Below, one piece after another: positions 43,981 through 54,575 of a stretch of 64,000 nucleotides of DNA. Position 1 is the stretch's first letter; every line of letters starts with the position of its first letter. A program made the translations under genes and the position numbers. Source of the stretch: Cephalotus follicularis (taxonomy: Eukaryota > Streptophyta > Magnoliopsida > Oxalidales > Cephalotaceae); NCBI GenBank assembly GCA_001972305.1, contig BDDD01002131.1, positions 24,623 to 88,622 on the forward strand, read 5' to 3'. The notes below the pieces were generated by a model. The model was not told the origin of the DNA. It saw only the letters and a list, made by a program, of their open reading frames with translations, and did no database searches.

Positions 43981-44112
43981 TGTAACACCCGAGTTTTTCG
44001 CAAAATGTAAGATTACGATTTTAATGTGATCTTATTATGGAATTATTGAGAATAGTGAAATTCTTGAAATTGATGATGTTTTCCATTTTATGGGGTTGAG
44101 TTTTGAAAGAGG
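43981..44112 (+). repeat. LTR W-like 5' end fragment
   Basis: TGTAACACCCGAG and the next 120 bases match the start of solo LTR W (51948-52090) closely, then the two part. Confidence 0.82.
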
Positions 44113-44730
44113 AATGATAAAATTTGTGTTAATGACATGCAATATTTTTCTATGTGATTGAACCAATGACAGCCTTTAACCAATCAACCTTTTGAGAGTA
44201 TCAAGGTGTGACAGGATAGGTTGTACCTTGGCTAAATCACTAGTTTGCTGTGTTAATCAAAGACAGTCTTTAACCAATCAACCTTTTGAGAGTATCAAGG
44301 TTTGACAGGATAGATTGTACCTAGGTTAATTTGGTAAATTTCTGCACTAAACTGAAACATGTGCCATGAATTTGAATATATATATACATGCGGGGATTCT
44401 CACATCTACGGGATTGCTGTTTCATATTTTTCTTATTTATTTATTTTGTTAGTTTACATTAGCTATTTAATTTGAATTGTTTATTTTTTTATTATTAAAT
44501 TAGTGTAATCCAAATCAATTCTCTCTTTTCAATTTATTTATTTGCATTTCTAGCTTAGATTAAATTAATTTAATATTTGTTATTTTTGTTTAGTGTCATC
44601 CTAGGTTTATTTTTATAGCATTTCCTTTCAGCTCTTCGTGGGAACGATCCCTACTTCCACTTGCTAAATTGTTAGATTAGGGTAATTTTGATTCGGCCTA
44701 ACGACACCCATCACCTATGGGGATTGAGGT
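44113..44730. other. Unassigned interval with a 94-bp tandem pair
   Basis: A unit of about 94 bp, containing CTTTAACCAATCAACCTTTT and GAGAGTATCAAGG, occurs twice (from about 44168 and 44262). The AT-rich remainder includes GTGGGAACGATCCCTACTTC followed by CACTTGCTA, a phrase common near the ends of some plant gypsy LTRs (Athila-like). The source is uncertain. No gene is seen. Confidence 0.5.
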
Positions 44731-44751
44731 ACACGTGAATGCATGGGCATG

Positions 44752-44840
44752 CACGTCGACATTGAGAGAAGGCATCGACACCTTCTTACGAAAAAGGAAA
44801 AGACATCGACGTCAAATGAAAGACATCGATGCCTTTGTAA
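44752..44840. repeat. GACGTCGAYGYC module cluster (ATCGAC form)
   Basis: CACGTCGACATT, GGCATCGACACC, AAAGACATCGACGTC and AAAGACATCGATGCCTTT lie within 90 bp. Confidence 0.8.
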
Positions 44841-45591
44841 AGAATGTATGTCATGTTTTTCACTGACAGAGTAACATGCAGTGGGGGATCTTTGGGGGCT
44901 TTACAGACGCTTTAACATGTGCATTGCAATGTGTTGGTCATGCTGGCGTGTTGCCAGGAATGCCCAAAACATGCCCCTCACATGGAACATGCAAGGAACA
45001 TACCATCCTCACATGCAACCTGCATAAGAAAGAAAGAAAGAAGACAAAAGGGAAAATGCAGAATCTGGGAAAAGGGGAGTGAGCACGAGAGTGCCCCTTA
45101 AATGCAAGGAGAAGAATGTTAGGGGGGAGCAACCTGCATAAGAACAACCCTCCCCACTTCTCTCTCTTGTTTTAAAACACCAAAGGAAAGAGAGGAAAGA
45201 AAATAGTGAGTGTGAGAGCCACCATTGTTGAGTTTGCTTGGAGCTAGAGATTAGAGCTTGTGGGTAGCAGTTGCTGAGGGAACCTTGGAGTTGCTGGTGG
45301 CCAGAACTTGGGAACTCAAAGGGGTGGACTTTCCAGTTCCTAACTTGGAACAATAAGGTAGGGGAAAGTGATGGATTTATACATGCATTTTGGGTTTTAA
45401 GTTAATGAATAACATGATGAATAGCATGTTAATGGTTGAATTGTGATTCTGGACTTATTGCGGTGTTACTGTGATACACTGAGTTAATCATGCATGTACG
45501 ATTACATGAATATGTTAATTCATTGTGTTAAGGATGGATTTGATAAATGGCTTGGTGTGTTAATACTGTGGAAAAAGACATTCTGGGTTGT

Positions 45592-45682
45592 GAAGACATC
45601 GACGTCTATGTAATGACGTCGATGCCTTCGTGTGGAAACATGAAAGACATCGATGTCTTTTGATAGACATCGACGCCTTTTC
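45592..45682. repeat. GACGTCGAYGYC module cluster
   Basis: GACATCGACGTC, GACGTCGATGCC, AAAGACATCGATGTCTTTT and GACATCGACGCCTTTT. Confidence 0.82.
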
Positions 45683-45896
45683 TGGGGAAATTGTAGAACT
45701 GTAATGTTCATTTCAGATGGCCATTTAGCCACTTGGGATCACCTGTTTGGTTTCGATATGATGTTCTGGTTATATTCCTGTTAACCAGTAGCATGCCTTA
45801 CACGTTGTGAGAGTGAGATTCGTTTACATGAGGAATTAAAAGGTTGGATTCTACCCTCCAGAATCAAGACTCGCGAACTGATACTCTCTGGTATCA

Positions 45897-46047
45897 TAAA
45901 GACATCGACGTCTTTGTAAAGACATCGACGTCTTTGTTTAAAAAACGCCTGGGAATATTTGTACATGGGATTGATGCCTTATTATAAAGACGTCGACGCC
46001 TCAAGGATAGACGTCGACGCCTCAAGGATAGACATCGACGCCTTTTC
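45897..46047. repeat. GACGTCGAYGYC module cluster
   Basis: AAAGACATCGACGTCTTT occurs twice, then AAAGACGTCGACGCC and two RGATAGACRTCGACGCC units. This is the densest cluster in the window. Confidence 0.85.
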
Positions 46048-46537
46048 TCCTGATCAGTAGGATTTCACCGGAATGGGACCCGCTAGATCCAAAACGACTC
46101 TAGGAACGAACCTAGACGCATTCTGAGCATATGTTGCATTTTACTGTGAATTGCACTATGGTTGCTTTCTAAAAGTGTTAACCATTTTGAAAAGTCTGTA
46201 TGATTATAATAATCATTGTGTACGAAAATGTATATTTGTCAATTTATGAATTTATATATTTTTGAAATGATTGGGGAAGTATTTCTAATGACGGAGAAAT
46301 GTTTTAAAGGATTGATTATAAAACCAAATGTATTATGCGAAAATGTATATTTGCCAATATATGAATGTATATATTTTTGAAATGATTGGGGAAGTATTTC
46401 CAATGACAAAGAAATGTATTGTTGTAATTTTTATAACTTATTACAACTTATGAACGGAATAATATATTTTAAACAAATATATTTGATCAAGTAATTATAT
46501 TTTATTGCTTGACTTGTGCTGTGCAATGCTTGTGCCT

Positions 46538-46660
46538 GTTGATTATTAGCCGCCGTGCTAATAACTTGTTGATTATTAGCCACCGTGCTAATAACTTGTT
46601 GATTACTTAGCCGCTGTGCTAGTAACTTGCTGTTGGTTTAGCCGCCGTGCTAAACAACTT
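46538..46660. repeat. About 27-bp minisatellite in the inverted LTR Z
   Basis: TTGATTATTAGCCGCCGTGC plus TAATAAC, about four to five units. It corresponds to 5630-5760. Confidence 0.85.
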
Positions 46661-47353
46661 ACGGAGGACTTGCTCCAAAACCGTTCGCAAACGGGGATGG
46701 AGTAAGAGTGCATGACGTTGGGGCCAGGAGGTGGCGACGATCATGACGATTGGATTGTCTGGTTCCTTTTTGGGAACATATTTACTGCTTGAGTTGATAT
46801 AACTTATGAGTTATACTTGCACTGTGAGCATGCATATAGTTTTATATGTACATACGGAGATATACTTACTGTGAAAATTACATGTCATGGCTCATCATTA
46901 TGCATTCATTCATGATACTCATTTTCATATGACTCGAACTGTATTTATGGGTTTATTCACTTAGCCGAGTGAGGACAAAGGCTAACCCCTACTGTAACAG
47001 AGTGACGGAGTGGATGTGATATGGAGCATGCATGGAGACTTAAAGAGAAGGCTTGTTATCTCTCTTAATTATGTATTTGGGTTATTGAACATTGATCATG
47101 TTATTTGGATTTTGTAACAAAGGATATTTTGTTATCTCGTACTGTATTATTTCACGCTCCGTTTTTGGGCGATCGACAGTTATGTTGGGTTTATTTATAA
47201 ACTTGTGGGCATCACGTAGTATGGGATGCGTGATGCGTGTTTAAATTCGGCTCATTTACGTTATTGCTTCCGCTATTGGTATTTTTGCATGAGCTGGATT
47301 ATTTTATGTCGATTGCCTTACCACTTTTATGTTGGGGAAACGGGGGCGTGACA

Positions 47354-48385
47354 GCCTATGGCTTTTATGTGATTAGGACCAGCCCAGTATACCACTGCTT
47401 AGGGACAGTTGGTATATTGACGCCGTCCGTAATTGTCATTTGTGCACACGACATACCATACATACATATTATACCATTGCACGCATATCACCATTATGTT
47501 GATGCACTACACGACATACATTGATATACTGTTGCACACATACACTATTATACTGTTGCATGCATAGCATAGTATACCTACACGACATTATGTCGCTGAC
47601 CCATTTCCCCTGTGTGCGGAATGGGTCAGGCTCAGGCACAGGTGATGGATTGCAGTGAGGTAAGCTGAGAAGGACAGGTTCTCTATAACAGATTTTGTTA
47701 GCCAATTGTATATGGAGTTACTGATATGAATTGTATTAAATGAGACAAGTTGAGATGGATGGATTCTTTATAGCATATTTTGATTTGCCCTATTGTACAC
47801 GGTCTTACTTATGGTAAAGGATATGAGTTTGTTTATATGAGTTGTAAAAAGGGCCTCGAGTTATAAATGAACAGTACTGATATGTTAGACTTGTTATGTA
47901 TAAGAGACAGATCTAAAGATATATTAGAGATGTTTTATTTCAGCAATCGACCTGCCGACATGTGTCAGTGCTTATGATATGTGTATTGATGTATTAAACA
48001 GGGACAAGCCCATCATTTGAGGCATTAGAATGATCTGATACTGGTTTAGTTGTGATTGCTGAGGGTTGAGCCCGTATATATAAATAAACTGCTGATTCCT
48101 CCTTCGTGAGTGTTGAGATATAAAATGTGTTTTCCTTTACAGGGGGTTTAGTCCTATAAACGAATACTTCATGCCGAAATTTCGGGAGATTTTAAGAGTT
48201 AGTTTTTATTTGGATTGATTTATTCCGCTAATGTATATATGACTCTTCCGCTTATATGGCTTTGATTTAAAGTTTTAAATTTATAGCACTTTTGGAGTAT
48301 GAATTATATGATATAAATGGATTGAAGGAAATGAATATCACGCATCGGATCGTGGGGGTTTACCCTTGCGGTTCGGGGCGCGACA
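47354..48385 (+). repeat. Gypsy LTR X-type, 3' part
   Basis: It ends TGCGGTTCGGGGCGCGACA at 48385, after which copia B sequence resumes. It matches the reverse complement of the start of solo LTR X (CCGCTTAGGGACGG near 59570). It contains the CTGACCC/GGGTCAG hairpin at 47596-47629. Confidence 0.8.
47596..47629. promoter_or_regulatory. CTGACCC/GGGTCAG stem-loop
   Basis: CTGACCCATTTCC pairs with GGAATGGGTCAG, allowing one bulge, around a short loop. It is the best-paired copy besides 63845-63876. Confidence 0.78.
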
Positions 48386-48916
48386 TTGATCATGTTGAAG
48401 TTGATGATATACTGAGAGTAGGAAGCAGGAAGCGATAGAATGATAACATTCGTGCTCAACTTTGTATCTTGGATGAAACCCAAAGATGCAAGTTGCTCAT
48501 GCAACTGATCATTTTCAGACAATGATCGTTGACATATATTCCTTCTATCATCTTCGAGTAGAATAGCTCTTTGGAGAGCTGATACCGAGCAGTCCTGCTT
48601 CTTTCACAGTACAACTGTTGTAGATGAAGCAAGATAGCTCTTGAGTCAGTCATGTGCTCATGCTAACGTTGAATGTCAAAGATCATTACTGCTATAATGC
48701 ATCATTTAACAATCTCATTCTCATCCTTCCATGTCAGAAAGGCTGTTTTCTCCTCATCACTAGCATCCTCATCAACTCTTGTGGGGATGCTAGCCTCAAG
48801 TACATAGCCTCTCTTCTCAAGAGTGAGTATTTATTGCAGGTTATGTAGTCAGTCCAAAAAATTTGGACCGGTCAATTTGTTGGTATCCAATATACTAGAG
48901 AGTGGGTTTGGTGCCA
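48386..48916 (-). pseudogene. Element B gag remains
   Basis: On the minus strand an ATG at 48916 opens MAPNPLSSILDTNKLTGPNF, the copia gag start. Further pieces read SRAILLHLQQLYCERSRTAR, then KMIEGIYVNDHCLKMI and VIILSLPASYSQYIINFNM, parallel to copia A gag. The rest of gag, protease and integrase are not seen before LTR sequence begins at 48385. It is a fossil and broken. Confidence 0.82.
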
Positions 48917-49713
48917 TTGCATTATCTTTATATATAAGAGAAAAGGAAAGACAATTAGTATGTTTGTTCAAATTATGTTCTGAAAACTTTAAAGATTAGG
49001 TCTTAAATATTTAAGTATATCCTCCCGCTATTTTGCGTGAATTCCTTAACCTTCTAGTAAGGAAGACGAAAAATATGATCTTATCATATGTTCCTTTACT
49101 AGTAGGGATCAGAGTCCCATAAACATGCTTAGTACACCTTGGGTGAGCCCATCAAGTGTAATGTCCCTTTATGGTTAGGTAAACTCTTTGTCAATATCAT
49201 CTCATGATATTCCAAATATATGTTTTGTCTATAGGTGCATAAGACCTTGGGTGAGCCACACAAGTAACTATGCCAACTATTTAAGTTAACCCATCATAAA
49301 ACAAAGTGGTAGACTAAAGATAAAACTCCTTGGGTGAGCCCAACCGGATCCGATCGATAATCCATCACAATGCACATCTCATACATAAGGAATCCTAAGA
49401 ACCCTCTCATAGCCTAATGCAAACCCCCGGGTGAGGCATCTAGTCTACACCTGACAACAATGTCTTAGACTTCTTGAAATGATGGAAGGCAATGGCTGGA
49501 TACTTGCTTGTGTCCATATTGTTATGAATTGATCTTGATTTGAGGGATATTAAAGGTCTTTAAGAATAGCCATCCAATTTATTAGTCCAATTGACAGATA
49601 GATGGCATAATATGGAGAGATCGTTGGAATCTCTATCATGACACATTTACACTAAGCATGCATCTCATACATCTTATCCTAATGGTAAAATCATGGACTT
49701 TTAAACCAATGGT
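48917..49713 (-). other. Element B leader, gag-side part
   Basis: It matches the copia A leader (for example the CTTGCTTCCTAGTGGGGATC region of 29730-29760 against 49060-49110). No gene is seen. It is interrupted by solo LTR D. Confidence 0.65.
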
Positions 49714-49718
49714 CTTAT
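49714..49718. repeat. Target site duplication CTTAT of solo LTR D (left copy)
   Basis: CTTAT recurs at 55859-55863 directly after the LTR end. Confidence 0.9.
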
Positions 49719-51055
49719 TGTTAGGTTAGGGGTATCCTTGTATGCCACGATATGGCTCGTTGATTGTATATATACACTACTAATTTGTACAATTCTGAAT
49801 TCCATTCATATTTCATGTGCATATTTATTTATTGGCAAGGCTATGTGGCTTATCCCAACCAACCAAAAGGAAAAGAATAATTATTCGTAATTAACTGTAT
49901 GTCATATATCACCCCGTCATATCAAAAGGGTTAGATCTCGTGCCAAGGAGGCTATGAGGATGAGATCCTTACTCCCTGTGACAAATGTTCCAAGTCATAG
50001 GTTCACTTTCTTTGGGCCATTGATGAATCGCAAAGACTTGTCACATTATGCTTGCTCTCGGGTTAGCAGTAGAGGATGGTTATCTTGTAGCCATTTGAGT
50101 TATCCCTAAAGCTAAATGTGAGGTGTATGCTAGAGAGCGTGACATTGAACTGACCTACCAATAGGAAACCTATTTGGATAGTCAATACCAGATGTTAATA
50201 GGATTCCTATTGTCTCGGTAGTGTATATTCTGTGGTGACTAGTAGGTCTATAGCCTGCATTGTCTCCTTTGACCTGAGCGGCTGGCATGCATTATGTGGT
50301 GACTACTTGACTTTGATTTTTGCCTTCCCCAGCACTAGCCACGTGCTGACAAAAGTGTTGTCTTTGGGTCCTGTGGGAGCTGCATTGAGATGTATGGGCG
50401 AGTGTGCAATAGGGGATCGTCAAACCCGGGCTGAGGGTGACCGGCTCTATTTATCTATGTACGTTGTAGACTTCAGTCCTGATCACGCATAGGTGGACTA
50501 GGGATGAGAGGTTCCCGTGGGAGGTCTACCGATAGTCTCAGTGTCATCCTATATTCATAGTTATCGTAGCAATACTAGGGGTGACATTCATCCAAACCCT
50601 ATGCTTTGATCAGAGCCAAGTATTACGATGGAAACATGACACAAATGCCGATGACAGGATAAAGAGACTGGCTATTCCGACCATGATAGATAGACATGGT
50701 AATACACGGATTTGGGGGGTGATTGACACTCACATCAAGGCTATTTTGATGGTCGGTGACTATTAGAATGGTCGTACCAGAAATCAGGATGTTCTGGGAA
50801 TTTATCATCATACAGGAGAATGATAGGCTTTCGGGTCCTGCCTAACTTTGAACAGGTTGATATGTGGTGGGACACGTGTCATTTAGTGAAAGGACAATAT
50901 CAGGGAAGATGTTGCTTTGATAGTGAGTATTTCATTTGCTGGATTTAGGTCTATGCAATGCCACGATGAAGTATTCCATGTAGAGGGTTATGAAAATTGA
51001 AGAGATTGTCTCATGAAGAGCATGTGTTGACATCGTGTACAGCTAGAGCCTCTAG

Positions 51056-51345
51056 ACGTCGACGCCATGAAGAGCGTGCATCGACACCTTCTAAACTAGG
51101 GGCTTACGCGTCGATGCCATGGAGAGCATGCATTGACGCCGTGTGTAGCTGAAGTCACTGGTCGTTAACGCCATGAAGAGCATGCGTTGATGCCATGGTT
51201 GTCATAAAAAACCAGTGACTTACGTGTTGACACTATTTTGTTTTTACATCGACGCTTATAAGGAATGAGACAATGCACCTGTTTCATCTTATCGTTGGCG
51301 TTGACGCATAGATAAGATGAGACGCATGGCGTTGATGCCATGACA
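51056..51345. repeat. GTCGACGCC / GTTGATGCC module cluster in copia LTR D
   Basis: About a dozen RYGTYGAYGCC copies: GACGTCGACGCCATGAAGAG, GCGTCGATGCCATGGAGAG, GCGTTGATGCCATGG and others, often followed by ATGAAGAGCATGC. They closely resemble the modules of gypsy LTR Z. Confidence 0.8.
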
Positions 51346-51456
51346 GGCTGATGCGCGGCATCTCACCAAACTTAAGAGAAGTTGGTGAATTTTGGGAAGT
51401 GTGTTCAAGAAGCTAGAGAGTTGACTTGGACACTTTAGGAGAGAGAAGTCAAAAAC

Positions 51457-51467
51457 TATAAATAGTT
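51457..51467 (+). promoter_or_regulatory. Possible TATA box of LTR D
   Basis: AACTATAAATAG, about 30 bp before a region that runs into a (CT)n tract. Confidence 0.5.
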
Positions 51468-51504
51468 ATAAGACAAGAGGTCAAAGCTCACTGAACACAC
51501 TAGA

Positions 51505-51508
<4 letters not shown>

Positions 51509-51558
<50 letters not shown>
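51509..51558. repeat. (CT)n microsatellite
   Basis: About 50 bp of uninterrupted CT. On the minus strand it gives an Arg-Glu repeat that is not a gene. Confidence 0.97.
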
Positions 51559-51561
<3 letters not shown>

Positions 51562-51596
51562 TTGTGCTGGTAGCGTACACGTTGGCGCCATATGCC

Positions 51597-51612
51597 TAGG
51601 CGTCGACGCCTA
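51597..51612. repeat. Perfect 16-bp palindrome TAGGCGTCGACGCCTA
   Basis: This is the most symmetrical copy of the GTCGAC module, lying just after the CT tract in LTR D. Confidence 0.9.
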
Positions 51613-51942
51613 AATCGCCTAGTTCGATTTGCACCCATTTTTAACCCTCATTTCACCCCTCAAAGTTCATGATAGGTGGAGATAACTTGTACACTGCATC
51701 TTATCTTTACGTAGAGTGATTTGGTGTAGGATAAACACTTGGCTTGCATCCTTGCTTCTTCCTTATCCGTGGCTTAAGAAGGAGCTTTGGAGTTCTTGGA
51801 TTCAAAGGGTTGAGGGAGCTTGACTTGAAGGAAGGAATCTTCACCTTGGTAAGAATCTCTTCTCTTCTTGTTCTTGTGGCCGTAGCAGCGGGTTGTAGCT
51901 TAGGTTAGAGAAACCTAGCCGAACCCCCTTGCCCCTTTGGTG

Positions 51943-51947
51943 GTTTC
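51943..51947. repeat. Target site duplication GTTTC of solo LTR W (left copy)
   Basis: GTTTC recurs at 55523-55527. Confidence 0.92.
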
Positions 51948-52261
51948 TGTAACAACCGAGGTTTTCGCAAAATGTAAGATTACGATTTTAATGTAATCTT
52001 ATTATGGAATTATTAAGAATAGTGAAATTCTTGAAATTGATGATGTTTTCCATTTTATGGGGTTGAGTTTTGAAAGAGGAATGATAAGGAAATGTTCTAA
52101 GGCATTTCGCATTTAAAGTCGCAATTATGATGCTCGAAACGGCTAATAAAGTCTATTTTAATGCGCGACAGTAAGGCCCTATGTTCGCATTATTATTACG
52201 ATTATTTTGGTTGTCGTTTGGATTATTTTAGTCGCAAATTGCGGAATAATCGGGACCCAGG

Positions 52262-52290
52262 CTTTAGTATTTTGTCCGTAAATACTAAAG
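52262..52290. promoter_or_regulatory. Perfect hairpin, 11-bp arms, 7-base loop
   Basis: CTTTAGTATTT pairs with AAATACTAAAG around TGTCCGT, ending 15 bp before the TATA box of LTR W. Confidence 0.88.
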
Positions 52291-52305
52291 TAGAAGCAGA
52301 AATGT

Positions 52306-52313
52306 TATAAAGG
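52306..52313 (+). promoter_or_regulatory. TATA box of LTR W
   Basis: TATAAAGG. A start site some 25-32 bp downstream would fall in or just after the first GC-rich hairpin. Confidence 0.6.
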
Positions 52314-52324
52314 AAGAGACACAC

Positions 52325-52345
52325 ACGGGCGCATTACGCGCCCGT
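52325..52345. promoter_or_regulatory. Perfect hairpin, 8-bp arms, 5-base loop
   Basis: ACGGGCGC, loop ATTAC, GCGCCCGT. Confidence 0.9.
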
Positions 52346-52362
52346 GCATGACAAAAAAAAAC

Positions 52363-52383
52363 GCAGGCGCACAAAGCGCCTGC
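52363..52383. promoter_or_regulatory. Perfect hairpin, 8-bp arms, 5-base loop (second)
   Basis: GCAGGCGC, loop ACAAA, GCGCCTGC. It has the same geometry as the previous hairpin, separated by 17 bases that include an A-run. Confidence 0.9.
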
Positions 52384-53060
52384 ATCTGGGAGATGGCGAG
52401 AGAGAGTGGGAGAGAGACCGGCAGAGAGGACGCCGGAGGCAACCGCGTGACCGGGGGAAGACGGTGGACCACCCAGGCGCACCGGCCGAAAGTAGCTCTT
52501 CCTTTCCTCTTTTCTTTTTCTTCTTTTTCTTCCCCGTTGGCGTCACTGTTCGCGCCTCCTCCCGGCGTTTCCCGGCGCCGTTTGCGTCGCGGGTGGGGTG
52601 GGTTTTGATGTTGAAGGTCCCCTCTACCCATTTCGACCACTGGTGTGGCGTGATTCGGCCGGAAACGGCCGGAATCAATGGGCTGAGTCGACTCAGCGAG
52701 TCGACTCATGGCCGCCTAAGACCGCGCGTTTGGCGCAGAGTCTTGGCGAGTCAAGGGCAGGGATGTGTTGACCAGGTAATTGTGAGGCGTTTTTGGGTGT
52801 TGATCGGACCTGTCGAGGTCCGGCGAGTTGACTCAGTGAGTCACGACTCGCTGCCGGCCGTGGCGCGACGTTCGGCGCCGATTCCCGGCGGGTTCTGAGC
52901 GGTTCTGTGTCCGCCGTTCAATGTGGAACCCGTTGATATGTGTTTCGCAACCTGGTTGTGTCGGTCGAAATCCGGCCGGCGTGTCGACGACGGCAATGTT
53001 GGTTTCCGTGCGTCGATCGTAATGTAAATATTTTGTGTATGCAGTGAGCGAGTTGGTAAT

Positions 53061-53795
53061 TTGGTTCGACTATGAAGGGAAGTGATGGTCGATAATTGGC
53101 AACAACTCGAAATGTTCGGAAGTGAAACCGCGGCTCAACCGTACTATTGCTATGGTTAATAGGTGAGTTGTATGATATGTTTAGGAGCATTTCGCATGCA
53201 TTTTTGTAATTGATAAATGCTACGCAAGTGTAATTTGGACTGAATCGTATATATTGTTGTGTTGGTTTTTAATGTTGGGATTAGTTCTGTTGAGTATTGG
53301 CTAGGATGAATCATGGGAGAGAAGGAGATTAAAACGAGGTAAGGATTCTTCAGTTTTTCCTAAAAAGTATTTTATGTTGTAAGGACTCCTATTCTCTTTC
53401 TAAAAGTATTTTACGTTGTAAGGATCTTAAATCGCTTCCCAAAATTACTTATGTTGATAAGGATTTCTACTCAGTTTCTAAAAGTACTAAGTGTTCTGTT
53501 TTACTTTCAATGATTATTTTTATATGAGAAACGAGTTTTCAATACGTTATGCATAGCTGATTTCTGAATGCATTTGAGTTAACCACTCAAATGAAGAAAA
53601 ATGTTTTATGAAGAGAAATGTTTTATGAATGCATTTGAGTTAACTACTCAAATGAAGAGAAAAGTTTATGAATGTTATGAAATGATTTTTATGATTGCTT
53701 TGAGCTGATCACTCAAAGTAAATGAATGAATGAACCACCTTGGATTGCGATCTTCCAAGGGAATGGAGCGAAGGCTCAATATGAATGGAGCGAAA
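53061..53795. repeat. 735-bp tandem duplication, copy 1
   Basis: It runs from TTGGTTCGACTATGAAGGGA to GAATGGAGCGAAA. Compared by eye with copy 2 it shows about three differences. No gene is seen. Confidence 0.95.
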
Positions 53796-54530
53796 TTGGT
53801 TCGACTATGAAGGGAAGTGATGGTCGATAATTGGCAACAACTCGAAATGTTCGGAAGTGAAACCGCGGCTCAACCGTACTATTGCTATGGTTAATAGGTG
53901 AGTTGTATGATATGTTTAGGAGCATTTCGCATGCATTTTTGTAATTGATAAATGCTACGCAAGTGTATTTTGGACTGAATCGTATATATTGTTGTGTTGG
54001 TTTTTAATGTTGGGATTAGTTCTGTTGAGTATTGGCTAGGATGAATCATGGGAGAGAAGGAGATTAAAACGAGGTAAGGATTCTTCAATTTTTCCTAAAA
54101 AGTATTTTATGTTGTAAGGACTCCTATTCTCTTTCTAAAAGTATTTTACGTTGTAAGGATCTTAAATCGCTTCCCAAAAGTACTTATGTTGATAAGGATT
54201 TCTACTCAGTTTCTAAAAGTACTAAGTGTTCTGTTTTACTTTCAATGATTATTTTTATATGAGAAACGAGTTTTCAATACGTTATGCATAGCTGATTTCT
54301 GAATGCATTTGAGTTAACCACTCAAATGAAGAAAAATGTTTTATGAAGAGAAATGTTTTATGAATGCATTTGAGTTAACTACTCAAATGAAGAGAAAAGT
54401 TTATGAATGTTATGAAATGATTTTTATGATTGCTTTGAGCTGATCACTCAAAGTAAATGAATGAATGAACCACCTTGGATTGCGATCTTCCAAGGGAATG
54501 GAGCGAAGGCTCAATATGAATGGAGCGAAA
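53796..54530. repeat. 735-bp tandem duplication, copy 2
   Basis: It directly abuts copy 1 with no spacer and ends at GAATGGAGCGAAA. The sequence that follows (GATCAATGTT) is the original continuation. Confidence 0.95.
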
Positions 54531-54575
54531 GATCAATGTTAATGGAGCGAAGGCTCAATGTTAATGGAGCGTAAA
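54496..54575. repeat. 22-bp minisatellite (AATGGAGCGAAGGCTCAATGTT)
   Basis: About three and a half units. The last unit passes into TAAAGTGCTCAC. It is a short counterpart of the minisatellites in the other gypsy LTRs. Confidence 0.85.

Larger units (their letters stand above)
44731..47353 (+). repeat. LTR Z-type, inverted relative to 4913-7771, 3' part
   Basis: Read in reverse complement it follows 4913 to about 7560: the AACATAAAAGTGG end, the GTGAGGACAAAGGCTAACCC block, the 27-bp minisatellite, the 115-bp units, the GACRTCGAYGYC modules and the CACGTGAA...CATGCACGTCGAC block. Divergence is clearly larger than between the two 1.18-kb copies. It ends GGGGGCGTGACA at 47353. No coding region is attached. 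Confidence 0.85.

Noticed and set aside
42005-48385. One intact 6.4-kb LTR
   Set aside because: Contains starts and ends of at least three LTR types and its flanks do not match.
52344-52898. 184-residue frame as a captured host gene in LTR W
   Set aside because: No domain recognised, GC-rich sequence gives long frames by chance, and several other frames are open too. Reported only as a finding.
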